From Roseovarius gahaiensis (GTDB lineage Bacteria; Pseudomonadota; Alphaproteobacteria; Rhodobacterales; Rhodobacteraceae), in NCBI RefSeq assembly GCF_011601345.1, contig NZ_JAAORB010000003.1:62001-126000 (forward strand): 64,000 bases of DNA, read 5' to 3'. The notes below the pieces were generated by a model. The model was not told the DNA's origin. It saw nothing but the letters and a program-made list of their open reading frames with translations, and did not search any database. Position numbers and translations under genes: made by a program. Position 1 is the first letter of the stretch, and the number at the start of each line of letters is the position of its first letter. This document shows positions 36,139 through 44,142 of this stretch, in pieces.

Positions 36139-37077
36139 TCAATCGTTGCGGTGTTTTTTCAATTGTTTCGCGCCACGATCCGCCAAGGGGCCGGTGCCGT
36201 TTTTCCAGCGGCGATGAATCCAGAACCACTGATCCATGTGCTGGCGCACCATCGCTTCCAGCCGGTTGTTGACCTCTTGGGTCATGGTGACCGGATCGGT
36301 GGCAGGCACCGGCTCTTCGACGATGACGCGGAAATCCAGCCCGTTTTCGGCGCGGATCGCCCAGACGGGCACCAGCGGCGCGTCGAACTTGAGCGCCATT
36401 TCCGCGGTCGCCAGTGACGACAGGGCGGGTTTGCCAAAAAAGTCCAGCGGCACGCCATCAAGCGCGTTCAGGTCGGTCAGGATCGCCAGAACGCCACCCG
36501 CGCGCAGGTGCTTGACCGTTTGCATCATACCGCGCCGGCCCTGTTGGAACATTGGCGTGCTGAGCGTTTCCATGCAGTGCGTGTAGCGGCGATTGTAAAA
36601 CGCGTTGGCCATGGGGCGATAGAACACCCCCATGTCAAACCCCTGCGCCACAAGCGCCACGCGCGCCGCATGAAAATTCCCAAAATGCCCGGTGACAAAG
36701 ATCACCGGGCGGCCTTGGGCACGGGCGGCGCGGATCAGGTCGACGCCCGGACCCTCCAGAGGAATATCGCGGGTGCGCGCGATGAAAGCATTCGGGGAAT
36801 GCAGTTCGATCATGTTGCGCCCGGCGTTGTCGGCAACAGTGCGGCTAAGTCGCCGCACCTCGGCCTTTGGCAGGTCTGGCAGGACATGGGCGAGATTGTC
36901 GCGCACGCGGCGGTCATACCCGGCGATCGGGGCTATGATCCGCGAGGTGATCCAGCCCATCACCGGCACACGCCAGCGGTAGGGCAGCCGCCGTGCCAAT
37001 GCGATCGGCGCATAGATGGCCAGCCCAAGGGCGGTGTCACGCGCGCGGTCAAGAAAACTTGGGCTTGGGTCTGTCAT
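36139..37077 (-). CDS. LpxL/HtrB-like lysophospholipid acyltransferase
   Basis: This 312-residue protein of the lipid A biosynthesis acyltransferase family has an N-terminal hydrophobic segment (TALGLAIYAPIALARRLPY), a central acyltransferase core and FYNRRYTHCMETL. The usual HX4(D/E) catalytic motif reads HFGNFH here: the acidic residue is His, encoded by CAT at 36670-36672. One base change would turn an Asp codon (GAT) into this. It may transfer a secondary acyl chain to lipid A or acylate another lysolipid. Start 37077 (MTDPSPSF) is chosen over 37134. It is convergent with hemF. Confidence 0.83.
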   Translation of the reverse strand: MTDPSPSFLDRARDTALGLAIYAPIALARRLPYRWRVPVMGWITSRIIAPIAGYDRRVRDNLAHVLPDLPKAEVRRLSRTVADNAGRNMIELHSPNAFIARTRDIPLEGPGVDLIRAARAQGRPVIFVTGHFGNFHAARVALVAQGFDMGVFYRPMANAFYNRRYTHCMETLSTPMFQQGRRGMMQTVKHLRAGGVLAILTDLNALDGVPLDFFGKPALSSLATAEMALKFDAPLVPVWAIRAENGLDFRVIVEEPVPATDPVTMTQEVNNRLEAMVRQHMDQWFWIHRRWKNGTGPLADRGAKQLKKHRND

Positions 37078-37150
37078 CGGGGGTGGCCTTTGGAGTCTTG
37101 CTGCGCAGACATACGCCCTGCGCAACATGATCACAAGACCAAGGGCGGCG

Positions 37151-37792
37151 TCATGGGGTGCGGGGCAGACCGGTGCCGATCATGCTGTCGCGGGTCACAA
37201 GCGCGGCAAGCTGGTCTTGTGTCATGCCGTCGGTTCCAGCGGGCCGGGCGGATAAAACGATATAGCGCATGTCGGCGGTACTGTCATGCACGCGGATGGT
37301 GGTGCTGTCGGGCAGGTCCACCCCAAACTCGCGCAGTACGGCCCGTGGCTCGCGCACGGCGCGCGCGCGGTATTCGCGCGTTTTGTACCAATCCGGCGGC
37401 AGACCCAGCAGGTTGCGTGGATAGCATGAACACAGTGTACAGACGATCATGTTATGGGTGTCCGGCGTGTTTTCGACCGCGATCAGATGCAGCGGGCCGA
37501 TATCGAACCCCATATCCCGGCACGCTTGCGACGCATTGTCCAACAGGCGCGCCTTGAAGGCCGGATCGGTCCATGCGCGGGCCACGACCGCCGCGCCATT
37601 GGCGGGGCTGCGGGCATCCATCGCGTCGATCTGCGCGGCCACCGCGGCGGCATCAAGGTGGCCCTTTTCGATCAAAAGCTCGCGCACCGCGATTTCCATG
37701 CGCTGCCAATAGCTGAGCGGTGTGTCGTTATCGGCGCGGTAGGGATGGCCCGAGGGGCTCAGCCCGGAATGGTCGTGGTGATCGTGGGGCAT
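37151..37792 (-). CDS. Nitrile hydratase alpha-like (or thiocyanate hydrolase gamma-like) metal subunit
   Basis: This 213-residue subunit carries the metal-binding claw VCTLCSCYPRNLLGLPPDWY, with Cys118, Cys121 and Cys123. The Thr in CTLCSC marks the cobalt type; iron enzymes have Ser. The end GTDGMTQDQLAALVTRDSMI is typical. The His-rich N-terminus (HDHHDH) resembles that of thiocyanate hydrolase gamma. Nitrile hydratase turns nitriles into amides; thiocyanate hydrolase yields COS and ammonia. It is the last of three tightly packed minus-strand genes, beginning 3 bases after the beta C-terminal gene stops. Confidence 0.88.
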   Translation of the reverse strand: MPHDHHDHSGLSPSGHPYRADNDTPLSYWQRMEIAVRELLIEKGHLDAAAVAAQIDAMDARSPANGAAVVARAWTDPAFKARLLDNASQACRDMGFDIGPLHLIAVENTPDTHNMIVCTLCSCYPRNLLGLPPDWYKTREYRARAVREPRAVLREFGVDLPDSTTIRVHDSTADMRYIVLSARPAGTDGMTQDQLAALVTRDSMIGTGLPRTP

Positions 37793-37795
37793 GTG

Positions 37796-38059
37796 TCAGA
37801 CCTTCTCCAGCCAATGGCCATAGATTTCGGCATCCAGCGTATCGTTGGGGTGTTCGGCGGCGGTGCCCCAAAGCTCGTCCATGGTAAATCGCACGCGGTA
37901 CAACGGTTGGCTGGCAGCGGGCAGGCCATAGGCCAGTTGCTCGGGGTTGGGGAAAGGGCCAAGCGCGCGTTCGATCACGCCGGTTTTGCCGCGCAGATAG
38001 GCCGGGATGCGTACATGGCCCGGCGGCATGATGGTTTTGACGCGCACACGCTCAGGCAT
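37796..38059 (-). CDS. Nitrile hydratase beta C-terminal domain gene (thiocyanate hydrolase alpha-like)
   Basis: This 87-residue protein covers only the SH3-like barrel half of the nitrile hydratase beta subunit. The conserved core is GHVRIPAYLRGKTGVIE (G-H-x-R-x-P-x-Y-x-R-G), whose arginines contact the oxidised claw cysteines in known structures, followed by PLYRVRFTMDELWG. The start ATG overlaps the end of the preceding gene by 8 bases. The missing N-terminal half is in that gene. In thiocyanate hydrolase this domain is a separate alpha subunit, in the same gene order. Confidence 0.83.
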   Translation of the reverse strand: MPERVRVKTIMPPGHVRIPAYLRGKTGVIERALGPFPNPEQLAYGLPAASQPLYRVRFTMDELWGTAAEHPNDTLDAEIYGHWLEKV

Positions 38060-38399
38060 CGTGGGCCTTTTGGGCGGCGGCATAGGTGGGGCCGCGTTCG
38101 GCGATCTGTTCCATCCGTTCGCCCAACTCAGACGGGGTGTAGGCCCCGTATTCGAGCAGGTTTTGATTGATCGCGGCAATCCAGCGTTCGTAATAAGACA
38201 TGGTTTCAAACGCGTCTTCGCCCATATCTTCAAGCGCGCGGCGCAGGCCGTCGACGGTAAAAAACCCTTTGGCACCGCAAAGCACCATCAAGGCATCGAC
38301 ACGCTTTTCCCAAAGCGCGAAATCATGGTCATCGGCACAAACCGGGCCAGCATCCTGCCCGCCCATATCGTGCCAGCGGCGTCCATCGGTATCCATCAT
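38052..38399 (-). CDS. Nitrile hydratase beta N-terminal domain gene (thiocyanate hydrolase beta-like or accessory)
   Basis: This 115-residue protein matches the helical N-terminal half of nitrile hydratase beta: HDMGGQDAGPV near the start, FTVDGLRRALEDMGEDAF and MSYYERWIAAINQNLLEYG. It could also be read as the related accessory (metallochaperone) protein. The following gene, however, supplies exactly the missing C-terminal half, so a split beta chain is preferred. It is first of the three-gene operon. A frameshift of one ancestral beta gene is possible, but the overlapping ATG makes a functional split plausible. Confidence 0.78.
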   Translation of the reverse strand: MMDTDGRRWHDMGGQDAGPVCADDHDFALWEKRVDALMVLCGAKGFFTVDGLRRALEDMGEDAFETMSYYERWIAAINQNLLEYGAYTPSELGERMEQIAERGPTYAAAQKAHDA

Positions 38400-38438
38400 A
38401 CGGGCAGGGTAGGGCCAAGGGGCGCGGCTGTCCAGAGG

Positions 38439-38957
38439 TCAGTAAAAGCGCAGATCACCCAAAGCCAGATCGGCGGTAAACGCACGACCGATGGCTACAA
38501 GGCCGACCCGGCGCAGGCTGGATAGATCCAGCGGGGCGGTCAAACGGTGTGGCGTGAAATCCGAGAACGGCAGTTTTATGGTCGTCCAGTGGCCCGGCGC
38601 GGTAAATTCCGCCCGGTAGGATTGCCACGGTCGCGTGACATCGGCGGTGCGCAGGTGGATATTGTAGCGTTGATCGTTGCCCAGAATGTCCAGCGCCAGC
38701 CCGGTCTGGCCGCTGGCATCGACACCGCAGCCATCCGGGCGCAGATCCAGTGCCATTTGCAAGAATCCACCGTCGTTCTCAAGGCTGACCGTGCCTGTCA
38801 TGCGCAGGGCGGGGCGGCCTTCCACCGTGCAATGGGTCAGCGAACCGTCCGAGACCCCGCCCATGACCCGATCCGAGACCAATTCCCATGTGGTGCCACA
38901 GGTGGTTTGGCCTGCGGGCAGTGAAAGATTGTCTATGATGGGGGATGATGTGGACAT
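38439..38957 (-). CDS. CIA30-family protein
   Basis: This 172-residue beta-sandwich protein of the complex I intermediate-associated protein 30 family has the segments WELVSDRVMGGVSDGSLTH, FLQMALDLRPDG, LALDILGNDQRYNIHLRTAD and TIKLPFSDFTPH. CIA30 homologues assist complex I assembly in mitochondria; bacterial members are uncharacterised and look like carbohydrate-binding jelly-roll domains. No signal peptide is visible. It lies 40 bases upstream of the nitrile hydratase-like operon on the same strand, so co-transcription is possible. Confidence 0.85.
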   Translation of the reverse strand: MSTSSPIIDNLSLPAGQTTCGTTWELVSDRVMGGVSDGSLTHCTVEGRPALRMTGTVSLENDGGFLQMALDLRPDGCGVDASGQTGLALDILGNDQRYNIHLRTADVTRPWQSYRAEFTAPGHWTTIKLPFSDFTPHRLTAPLDLSSLRRVGLVAIGRAFTADLALGDLRFY

Positions 38958-39062
38958 GCCGTTAACCTAGCGCAGGCAGTTGTTTTGGCCAAGAGCAGCT
39001 TTCGCTACCGGCTTATCTGGTCAGGCCAAGCACGGGAGGGCGCGCTGTCGATTCGAGGCATG

Positions 39063-40142
39063 TCATTCGTCGCCGTCCTCCTCTTCCTCTTGGCTGACGA
39101 GGGTAATCTCGCCGCGGGCTTCGAGCGTGCGGATGGCGTTGACGATCTCGGTCATCGCTGTTTCGCCGTCGCGGGGTTTGACGCGGCCCTGCTCTTCGAT
39201 TTCTTCGCGCAGCGCATCGGCCATCCGGGTCGAGATGTTGCCAAGAATGAACTCGGCCGCCGGGGCCAGATCACCGCCCTGATCGCTGGCCGAGGCAAGC
39301 GCGGTGACAAGAACGGCCTGATCCACCTCGCGGATGATCTTGGGAATATCGACGGCGGCGACACGTGCAGGGATATGAACAAAGGTGAAAATCGCCTTGC
39401 GGACCAGTTTGGCAAAGTCCTGATCGGTTTCATCCAGCCCGGTCAGCACGTCGTCACGCGTGGTGGCGGCGGAAAAGTTCAGGATCGCGCCGACGCGTTC
39501 CACCGGGCCTTCATCAAAGGCGGTTTCGGGCACGTCGTGCAGTTGCGCGGCCAGTGCCAGCCCAATGCGGTCGACCGCTTGGGGGGTGACCGCGCCAGTT
39601 TGCGAGACGGCATAGGTGATGCGCCGGGCCTGATCGCCGGGCAGGCGGCCCAAAAGTTCGGCGGCGCGGGCGACATCAAGCTTGGACAGCATGACGGCGG
39701 CGACCTCGGTGCTTTCGCGGGTGATCATGTTCATAAGGTCGTCGGTCGCGGCGGCGCGCACCTGTTCCCAAGGCTCACCGAATTGGCGCACGCCAGCCTC
39801 TTTGCGCAGGCGGGCGGCGGTTTGCGGGCTGATCCGGCCATCAAGCGCATTCAGCGCGCCGGCCACGCCGCGCGGAAATGTCAGGCCCATCGCCTCAAGC
39901 TCGGCGGCGAATTCGGCCACCACATCGGCGAGCGTGCTGCGATCCACATAGCGCATCGACCCCATCTGCGTGGTCAATTGCGCCTGAAGCTGTTCCGGCA
40001 GATCGGTCAGCGGAATTTCGGCACCTTCGTTCAGCAAGAAGCGCACGATGATCGCCGCCTTCTGACGACGTGACAAGCGTGCACTGGCCGGGCCGGGGCT
40101 GCGGCTTGGTGTGATCTGTGCAAGCGGTCTTGAAGTGCTCAT
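39063..40142 (-). CDS. fliG: FliG-like flagellar motor switch protein
   Basis: This 359-residue protein resembles FliG, the rotor protein that couples the MotAB stator to rotation. Its N-terminal part begins LSRRQKAAIIVRFLLNEGAE, the usual FliG opening. The C-terminal part has DDVLTGLDETDQDFAKLVRKA (charged rotor helix with the EHPQ-region equivalent before it), FTFVHIP and the terminal FILGNISTRMADALREEIEE. The overall length is close to normal (about 330-360). No other flagellar gene is present in the window, so it is an orphan locus or a paralogue of a cluster copy. A long plus-strand frame antisense to it is a shadow. Confidence 0.85.
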   Translation of the reverse strand: MSTSRPLAQITPSRSPGPASARLSRRQKAAIIVRFLLNEGAEIPLTDLPEQLQAQLTTQMGSMRYVDRSTLADVVAEFAAELEAMGLTFPRGVAGALNALDGRISPQTAARLRKEAGVRQFGEPWEQVRAAATDDLMNMITRESTEVAAVMLSKLDVARAAELLGRLPGDQARRITYAVSQTGAVTPQAVDRIGLALAAQLHDVPETAFDEGPVERVGAILNFSAATTRDDVLTGLDETDQDFAKLVRKAIFTFVHIPARVAAVDIPKIIREVDQAVLVTALASASDQGGDLAPAAEFILGNISTRMADALREEIEEQGRVKPRDGETAMTEIVNAIRTLEARGEITLVSQEEEEDGDE

Positions 40143-40266
40143 CCCCGTCCCTCGATGCGGTGTTCTTTGCAGTCTAGGGGCAGAGGAATGAAGAATTGCC
40201 TAAAGAAAAGCAGGGCGCGGGCGCATTATCCGAGGTGCGCTTGCACACTTGGTTTTGAGCTATGGC

Positions 40267-40425
40267 TCAACTGCTGATTTGCGGCACACAGGCCTTGGCG
40301 TCGGCATCCCACGTGGTGCCTTCGATGCACGACATCGCCTGATGATCATGCGCGGGACAAGCAAAGCCCGCGGCACCCGAGGTGAGGGTCAGCGCGGCGG
40401 CGGCCAGAATGGTTTTGAGGGTCAT
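40267..40425 (-). CDS. Small secreted Cys-containing protein beside purB
   Basis: This 52-residue protein has a signal peptide (MTLKTILAAAALTLTSGAAG then FA) and a mature part of about 30 residues with three Cys (ACPAHDHQAMSCIEGTTWD, then ACVPQISS). The ATG has an excellent ribosome-binding site (AACAGGAGAAACAG). Peptides of this kind recur next to purB in Rhodobacterales and are sometimes mis-annotated as adenylosuccinate lyase because of that neighbourhood; they are not enzymes. The pattern MSC-x-EGT-x-(W/Y)D-x(4-6)-CVP is conserved from memory. It lies downstream of the purB terminator on the same strand. Confidence 0.75.
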   Translation of the reverse strand: MTLKTILAAAALTLTSGAAGFACPAHDHQAMSCIEGTTWDADAKACVPQISS

Positions 40426-40492
40426 CTCTGTTTCTCCTGTTGAACCATTTTCCCCTTATAACATGGATTTGCCCGCTCTCAAAACGCCGCAC

Positions 40493-40520
40493 GAAAAAGG
40501 CGGCCCAGATGGGGCCGCCC
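40493..40520 (-). terminator. Terminator of purB
   Basis: On the minus strand, the hairpin GGGCGGCCCC...GGGCCGCC is followed by TTTTT, about 30 bases after the purB stop. Confidence 0.8.
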
Positions 40521-40550
40521 TTGCTGAAATTCTAGGCACCAAAGGCGATG

Positions 40551-41858
40551 TCAGCTTTCACCGAACACCCTTTTGAAAATCGTATCGACATGTTTGGTGT
40601 GATAGCCCATATCGAATTTTTCCTCGATCTGGTCCTTGCCAAGCGCCGCGACGACATCGGCGTCGGCCAGCAGTTCCTGTTTGAAATCGGTGCGGTCTTC
40701 CCAGACTTTCAGCGCGTTGCGCTGCACCATGGCGTAGGCATCTTCGCGGCTGACACCGGCCTGCGTGAGCGCCAAAAGCACCCGCTGCGACATGACAAGG
40801 CCCGGAAACTTGTTCATGTTTTCCAGCATATTTTCAGGGAAGATCAGCATCTTGTCGATCACGCCCGTCAGGCGGGCCAATGCGAAATCAAGCGTGATGG
40901 TGGCATCCGGGCCGATCATCCGCTCGACCGAGGAATGCGAGATGTCGCGCTCATGCCAAAGCGCCACATTTTCCATCGCCGGCACAACAGCCGAGCGCAC
41001 CATCCGGGCCAGCCCGGTCAGGTTTTCGGTCAGCACCGGGTTTTTCTTGTGCGGCATGGCCGAGGAGCCTTTTTGACCCATCGAGAAAAACTCTGCCCCT
41101 TCAAGAACTTCGGTGCGCTGCATGTGGCGCACTTCGATGGCGATATTTTCAATCGACGACGCGACGACACCAAGCGTGGCAAAGAAGGCGGCGTGCCGGT
41201 CGCGCGGGATCACCTGCGTGCTGATCGGTTCGGGCTGAAGGCCCAGTTGTGTGCAGACATGCTCTTCGACGCCCGGGTCGATATTGGCGAAGGTGCCAAC
41301 CGCACCAGAAATCGCGCCGGTGGCCACTTCGTCGCGGGCGGTTTTCATGCGGGTCAGGTTGCGATCCATCTCGGCATAGAAGCGTGCGAAGGTCAGGCCC
41401 ATGGTGGTGGGTTCGGCATGGATGCCGTGGCTCCGGCCAACGCGCAGCGTCGTCTTATGTTCAAGCGCGCGGCGTTTGAGGGCGGCCAGAAGCCCCTCAA
41501 TATCGGCAATCAGAATATCGGCGGCGCGCACAAGCTGCACGTTGAAACAAGTATCCAGAACGTCCGAGCTGGTCATGCCCTGATGGACGAAACGCGCCTC
41601 GTCGCTGCCGACATGTTCGGCCAGATGGGTCAGGAAGGCGATGACGTCATGTTTGGTGACAGCCTCGATCTCGTCGATGCGGGCCACGTCAAACTCGACA
41701 TCCTTGGCTTTCCACACGGCTTCGGCGTTTTCACGGGGGATGACGCCCAGATTGGCCATCGCATCGCAAGCGTGCGCCTCGATTTCGTACCAGATGCGGA
41801 ATTTGCTTTCTGGCGACCAGATTGCAACCATGTCGGGGCGGGAGTAGCGAGGAATCAT
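40551..41858 (-). CDS. purB: Adenylosuccinate lyase
   Basis: This 435-residue fumarase/aspartase-superfamily enzyme catalyses two steps of purine synthesis, SAICAR to AICAR and adenylosuccinate to AMP. The signature loop is GSSAMPHKKNPVLTENLTG. Other active-site segments are HQGMTSSDVLDTC and GRSHGIHAEPTTMG. The N-terminus MIPRYSRPDMVAIWSPESKF is standard. It is monocistronic with a terminator. A 463-residue plus-strand frame overlies it and is a codon-bias shadow. Confidence 0.97.
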   Translation of the reverse strand: MIPRYSRPDMVAIWSPESKFRIWYEIEAHACDAMANLGVIPRENAEAVWKAKDVEFDVARIDEIEAVTKHDVIAFLTHLAEHVGSDEARFVHQGMTSSDVLDTCFNVQLVRAADILIADIEGLLAALKRRALEHKTTLRVGRSHGIHAEPTTMGLTFARFYAEMDRNLTRMKTARDEVATGAISGAVGTFANIDPGVEEHVCTQLGLQPEPISTQVIPRDRHAAFFATLGVVASSIENIAIEVRHMQRTEVLEGAEFFSMGQKGSSAMPHKKNPVLTENLTGLARMVRSAVVPAMENVALWHERDISHSSVERMIGPDATITLDFALARLTGVIDKMLIFPENMLENMNKFPGLVMSQRVLLALTQAGVSREDAYAMVQRNALKVWEDRTDFKQELLADADVVAALGKDQIEEKFDMGYHTKHVDTIFKRVFGES

Positions 41859-41949
41859 ATGACGAGCCTTTGTCTGTCCTGTAACGGTTGTGCCGGGTTT
41901 AGACGGAAGCCAAGGTCACGGCAAGCAGACGGGATCTGAAAGGATGGCT

Positions 41950-42417
41950 ATGGCGGATGAGCATAACGAGGCGGAGGCACGCACGCTGGCCGACTTTGAA
42001 GGCCGTTGGCAGATGGTGCGCCGCATTGTCCACGCCGATGGCACCGTCGCGCGGATGGAGGGCGAGGCCTGCTGGACCCCTGCGCCCGATGGGCTGATTT
42101 GTGAGGAACGCGGGCTGTTGCAGGTGGCTGACGCGGCACCGCTGGAGGCGCAGCGGCGGTATTTATGGTCCGACGGTCTGCGCGTATGGTTCGACGACGG
42201 GCGCTTTTTTCATCAGGTGCCTGCGCGCGGTGGGACATGCAGCCATTGGTGTGATCCCGATCAATATGAGGGGCGCTACGTGTTTGGCCAGTGGCCTTCG
42301 TGGCGGTGTATTTGGCAGGTGCGGGGGCCGCGCAAGGATTATATCATGATGACCGAGTATCGACCGGAACACGGCACCGGGAGAGGGAAAGAGGGGGCGC
42401 TGCCCCCGTCGCCGTAA
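41950..42417 (+). CDS. DUF6314-family protein
   Basis: This protein of about 155 residues has a calycin-like beta-barrel look. It begins LADFEGRWQMVRRIVHADGT, with PDGLICEERGLLQVAD, RYLWSDGLRVWFDDGRFFHQ and HWCDPDQYEGRYVF. These match the DUF6314 family (FxGxW start and the WCxPDxYxGxY block) found mainly in Rhodobacteraceae; its function is unknown. Start 41950 is preferred because GAAAGG then lies 6 bases upstream; ATG 41944 is too close. The C-terminal tail (GRGKEGALPPSP) looks like read-through into GC-rich intergenic DNA. Confidence 0.75.
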   Translation: MADEHNEAEARTLADFEGRWQMVRRIVHADGTVARMEGEACWTPAPDGLICEERGLLQVADAAPLEAQRRYLWSDGLRVWFDDGRFFHQVPARGGTCSHWCDPDQYEGRYVFGQWPSWRCIWQVRGPRKDYIMMTEYRPEHGTGRGKEGALPPSP

Positions 42418-42521
42418 ACGGCGACTCCCCTGGAGTATTTTTAGAACAATGAAAGGCGGGTCTGGTCGAGCCGTGTTTGGATGGGGCGATAAAGAGAAAA
42501 CGCGAAGGGCAAGAGCCGGGT

Positions 42522-43253
42522 ATGACAGGCATTTTTCAATCTACGATTCCTTATGATGTTCAAGCGCAGCCGCGTCTGCCGGGGATTGCGCCGCTGGATC
42601 CGGCGCAGTGGTTGTTGGTGGACGACGCCTTTGAGGCGCAGATGGCGGAACGGGCGCGGTTGCTGGACGCGCGGCGCGACGCGGTTGTGGCGGTGACGCC
42701 GGAGGGGCGGGCCGCGGCGGCAGAACTGTTCGACGTTGTGCTGGCTTGGTTGCACGCGCATGCGCCGGGTTATGGCGTGGCAGGCGACACTGTGCGCCGG
42801 CCCGATGGCCTGCGGGTGCCTTTGGACCGGGACGATCCGATGGGCACCTTGGGGCATTTGGTGCAGGAAGACCTGTGCGTGATGGACAAGCAGGGCGACG
42901 AGCACGTTTTGACTGCCGCGACCGTGTGTTTTCCCGCCAGCTGGCGGCTGGCCGACAAGATCGGCAAGCCGTTGACCGGCATTCATGTGCCAGTGCCGGA
43001 CTATGACGACGCGCTTGCACGGCGCGTGCAGCGCCTGTTTGACGGGGTGCAAGTGGGCCGCCCGCTATGGCGCTTCAACGCGCTGCGATATGAAGACCCG
43101 GCCTTGTTTCAGCCCTGCAAGCCGCAGGCGCCGCATCCGGTGGACCGGGCGGACCTGCCTTACCTGCGCAGCGAGCGGCAATGCGTGCTGCGGCTGCCGG
43201 AAACGCAGGCCTGCGTGTTTTCGATCCATACATTCGTGCAGCATGTCGGCTGA
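42522..43253 (+). CDS. HODM-like haem-dependent oxidative N-demethylase (DUF3445)
   Basis: This 243-residue protein of the DUF3445 family includes the alpha subunit of haem-dependent oxidative N-demethylase (dimethylamine demethylase) of Pseudomonas mendocina. Landmarks are PRLPGIAPLDPAQWLLVDDA, VQEDLCVMDKQGDEHVLTAA, VCFPASWRLADKIGKPLTGI with the following HVPVP, and LRSERQCVLRLPETQACVFS with IHTF near the end. The substrate is probably a methylated amine, but no partner subunit genes lie next to it, so activity is inferred only. It fits the methylamine theme of the sarcosine oxidase genes at the start of the window. Confidence 0.82.
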   Translation: MTGIFQSTIPYDVQAQPRLPGIAPLDPAQWLLVDDAFEAQMAERARLLDARRDAVVAVTPEGRAAAAELFDVVLAWLHAHAPGYGVAGDTVRRPDGLRVPLDRDDPMGTLGHLVQEDLCVMDKQGDEHVLTAATVCFPASWRLADKIGKPLTGIHVPVPDYDDALARRVQRLFDGVQVGRPLWRFNALRYEDPALFQPCKPQAPHPVDRADLPYLRSERQCVLRLPETQACVFSIHTFVQHVG

Positions 43254-43265
43254 GGCCGGGTTTGG

Positions 43266-43988
43266 TCAGGCCGAGACCGGCACGATATCGCGCAGCATGG
43301 TATAGGTGAACAGGGACGCCCCGAGCGGCGGAACATACAGCATCAGGGTGAGGGCCAGTGTATGCACCGTCAGGCGCAGCGGTTTCGAGGGGTCGGCACG
43401 TTTGGACAGCCAGCCGGCAACCGCCTGCCATGGCGGGGCCTTGGTGGCAATGTCGATGGTGTTGGCGTCGTCTGGTGAAGGTACAAAGCCCGGTGCCGCT
43501 TGCCCATCGGGTATGACATTTGACGCGGCGCCCGCGATATCCGGTTTGGCAACGGTGTCGCACGCGGCGGTTGCCGTCAGGCGCAGCAGATCGAAGATGT
43601 CATCGACAAGTTCGGGGCCGACCGGGCCAGATGCCGGGCCTTGTAACACCGCGTCCGCTGGCAGCACGTTTTGGGTGCGCGCGATGATCTGATCCACCAG
43701 AAAGGTCAGTGAATTATCATCCAGCAGGCACCCTGCCGCGGTCTCACAGGGACCGACAGCCGCAACCAAATGCCAAGCGCCGCCGTCCTCGTCGGGCGGA
43801 AGCCAGCCAAGCGCCACGCGCAGATAGTCGCGGTCGATCACGGCGATGTCGTCACAATCCCAGGTCAAAGCACGGGTTTGGGCATCAGCCAGTTGAAAGG
43901 ATAGGTCGAACTCTTCGACGATATCCGGAAATTCCATGCGCGGACATGCGCGATACTCGAACCCGATAACCACACCGTAGGTCTGCAT
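43266..43988 (-). CDS. Orphan membrane-anchored protein A (possible paralogue of the gene at 45105)
   Basis: This 240-residue protein has a soluble N-terminal domain (MQTYGVVIGFEYRACPRMEF; about residues 1-140), an Asp/Pro-rich linker (residues 150-185) and C-terminal hydrophobic segments (LTVHTLALTLMLYVPPLGAS). No family is recognised. The gene at 45105-45935 has the same plan. The two flank the lytic transglycosylase on the same strand, which may mean a shared cell-envelope role. Start and frame are clear, and the ORF looks codon-biased like its neighbours. Confidence 0.65.
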   Translation of the reverse strand: MQTYGVVIGFEYRACPRMEFPDIVEEFDLSFQLADAQTRALTWDCDDIAVIDRDYLRVALGWLPPDEDGGAWHLVAAVGPCETAAGCLLDDNSLTFLVDQIIARTQNVLPADAVLQGPASGPVGPELVDDIFDLLRLTATAACDTVAKPDIAGAASNVIPDGQAAPGFVPSPDDANTIDIATKAPPWQAVAGWLSKRADPSKPLRLTVHTLALTLMLYVPPLGASLFTYTMLRDIVPVSA

Positions 43989-44142
43989 TGCGCCTACTCC
44001 TGTCTGGGTTTGAATCTGTCCTTGCGTTGATCAATGCCCGGCGATTTTGATGCGAGTTTGATCGAAATACGGCGGAACCGTGAAGTCAGCCAGAATGAGT
44101 GGGAATAAGTGAATTTTCAATGCCTTGGACAGCCTGTGCCGA

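Noticed and set aside
38052-38059. A simple sequencing frameshift in a single nitrile hydratase beta gene
   Set aside because: Not excluded, but an ATG overlapping the stop by 8 bases and the known split in thiocyanate hydrolase make two genes the better reading.
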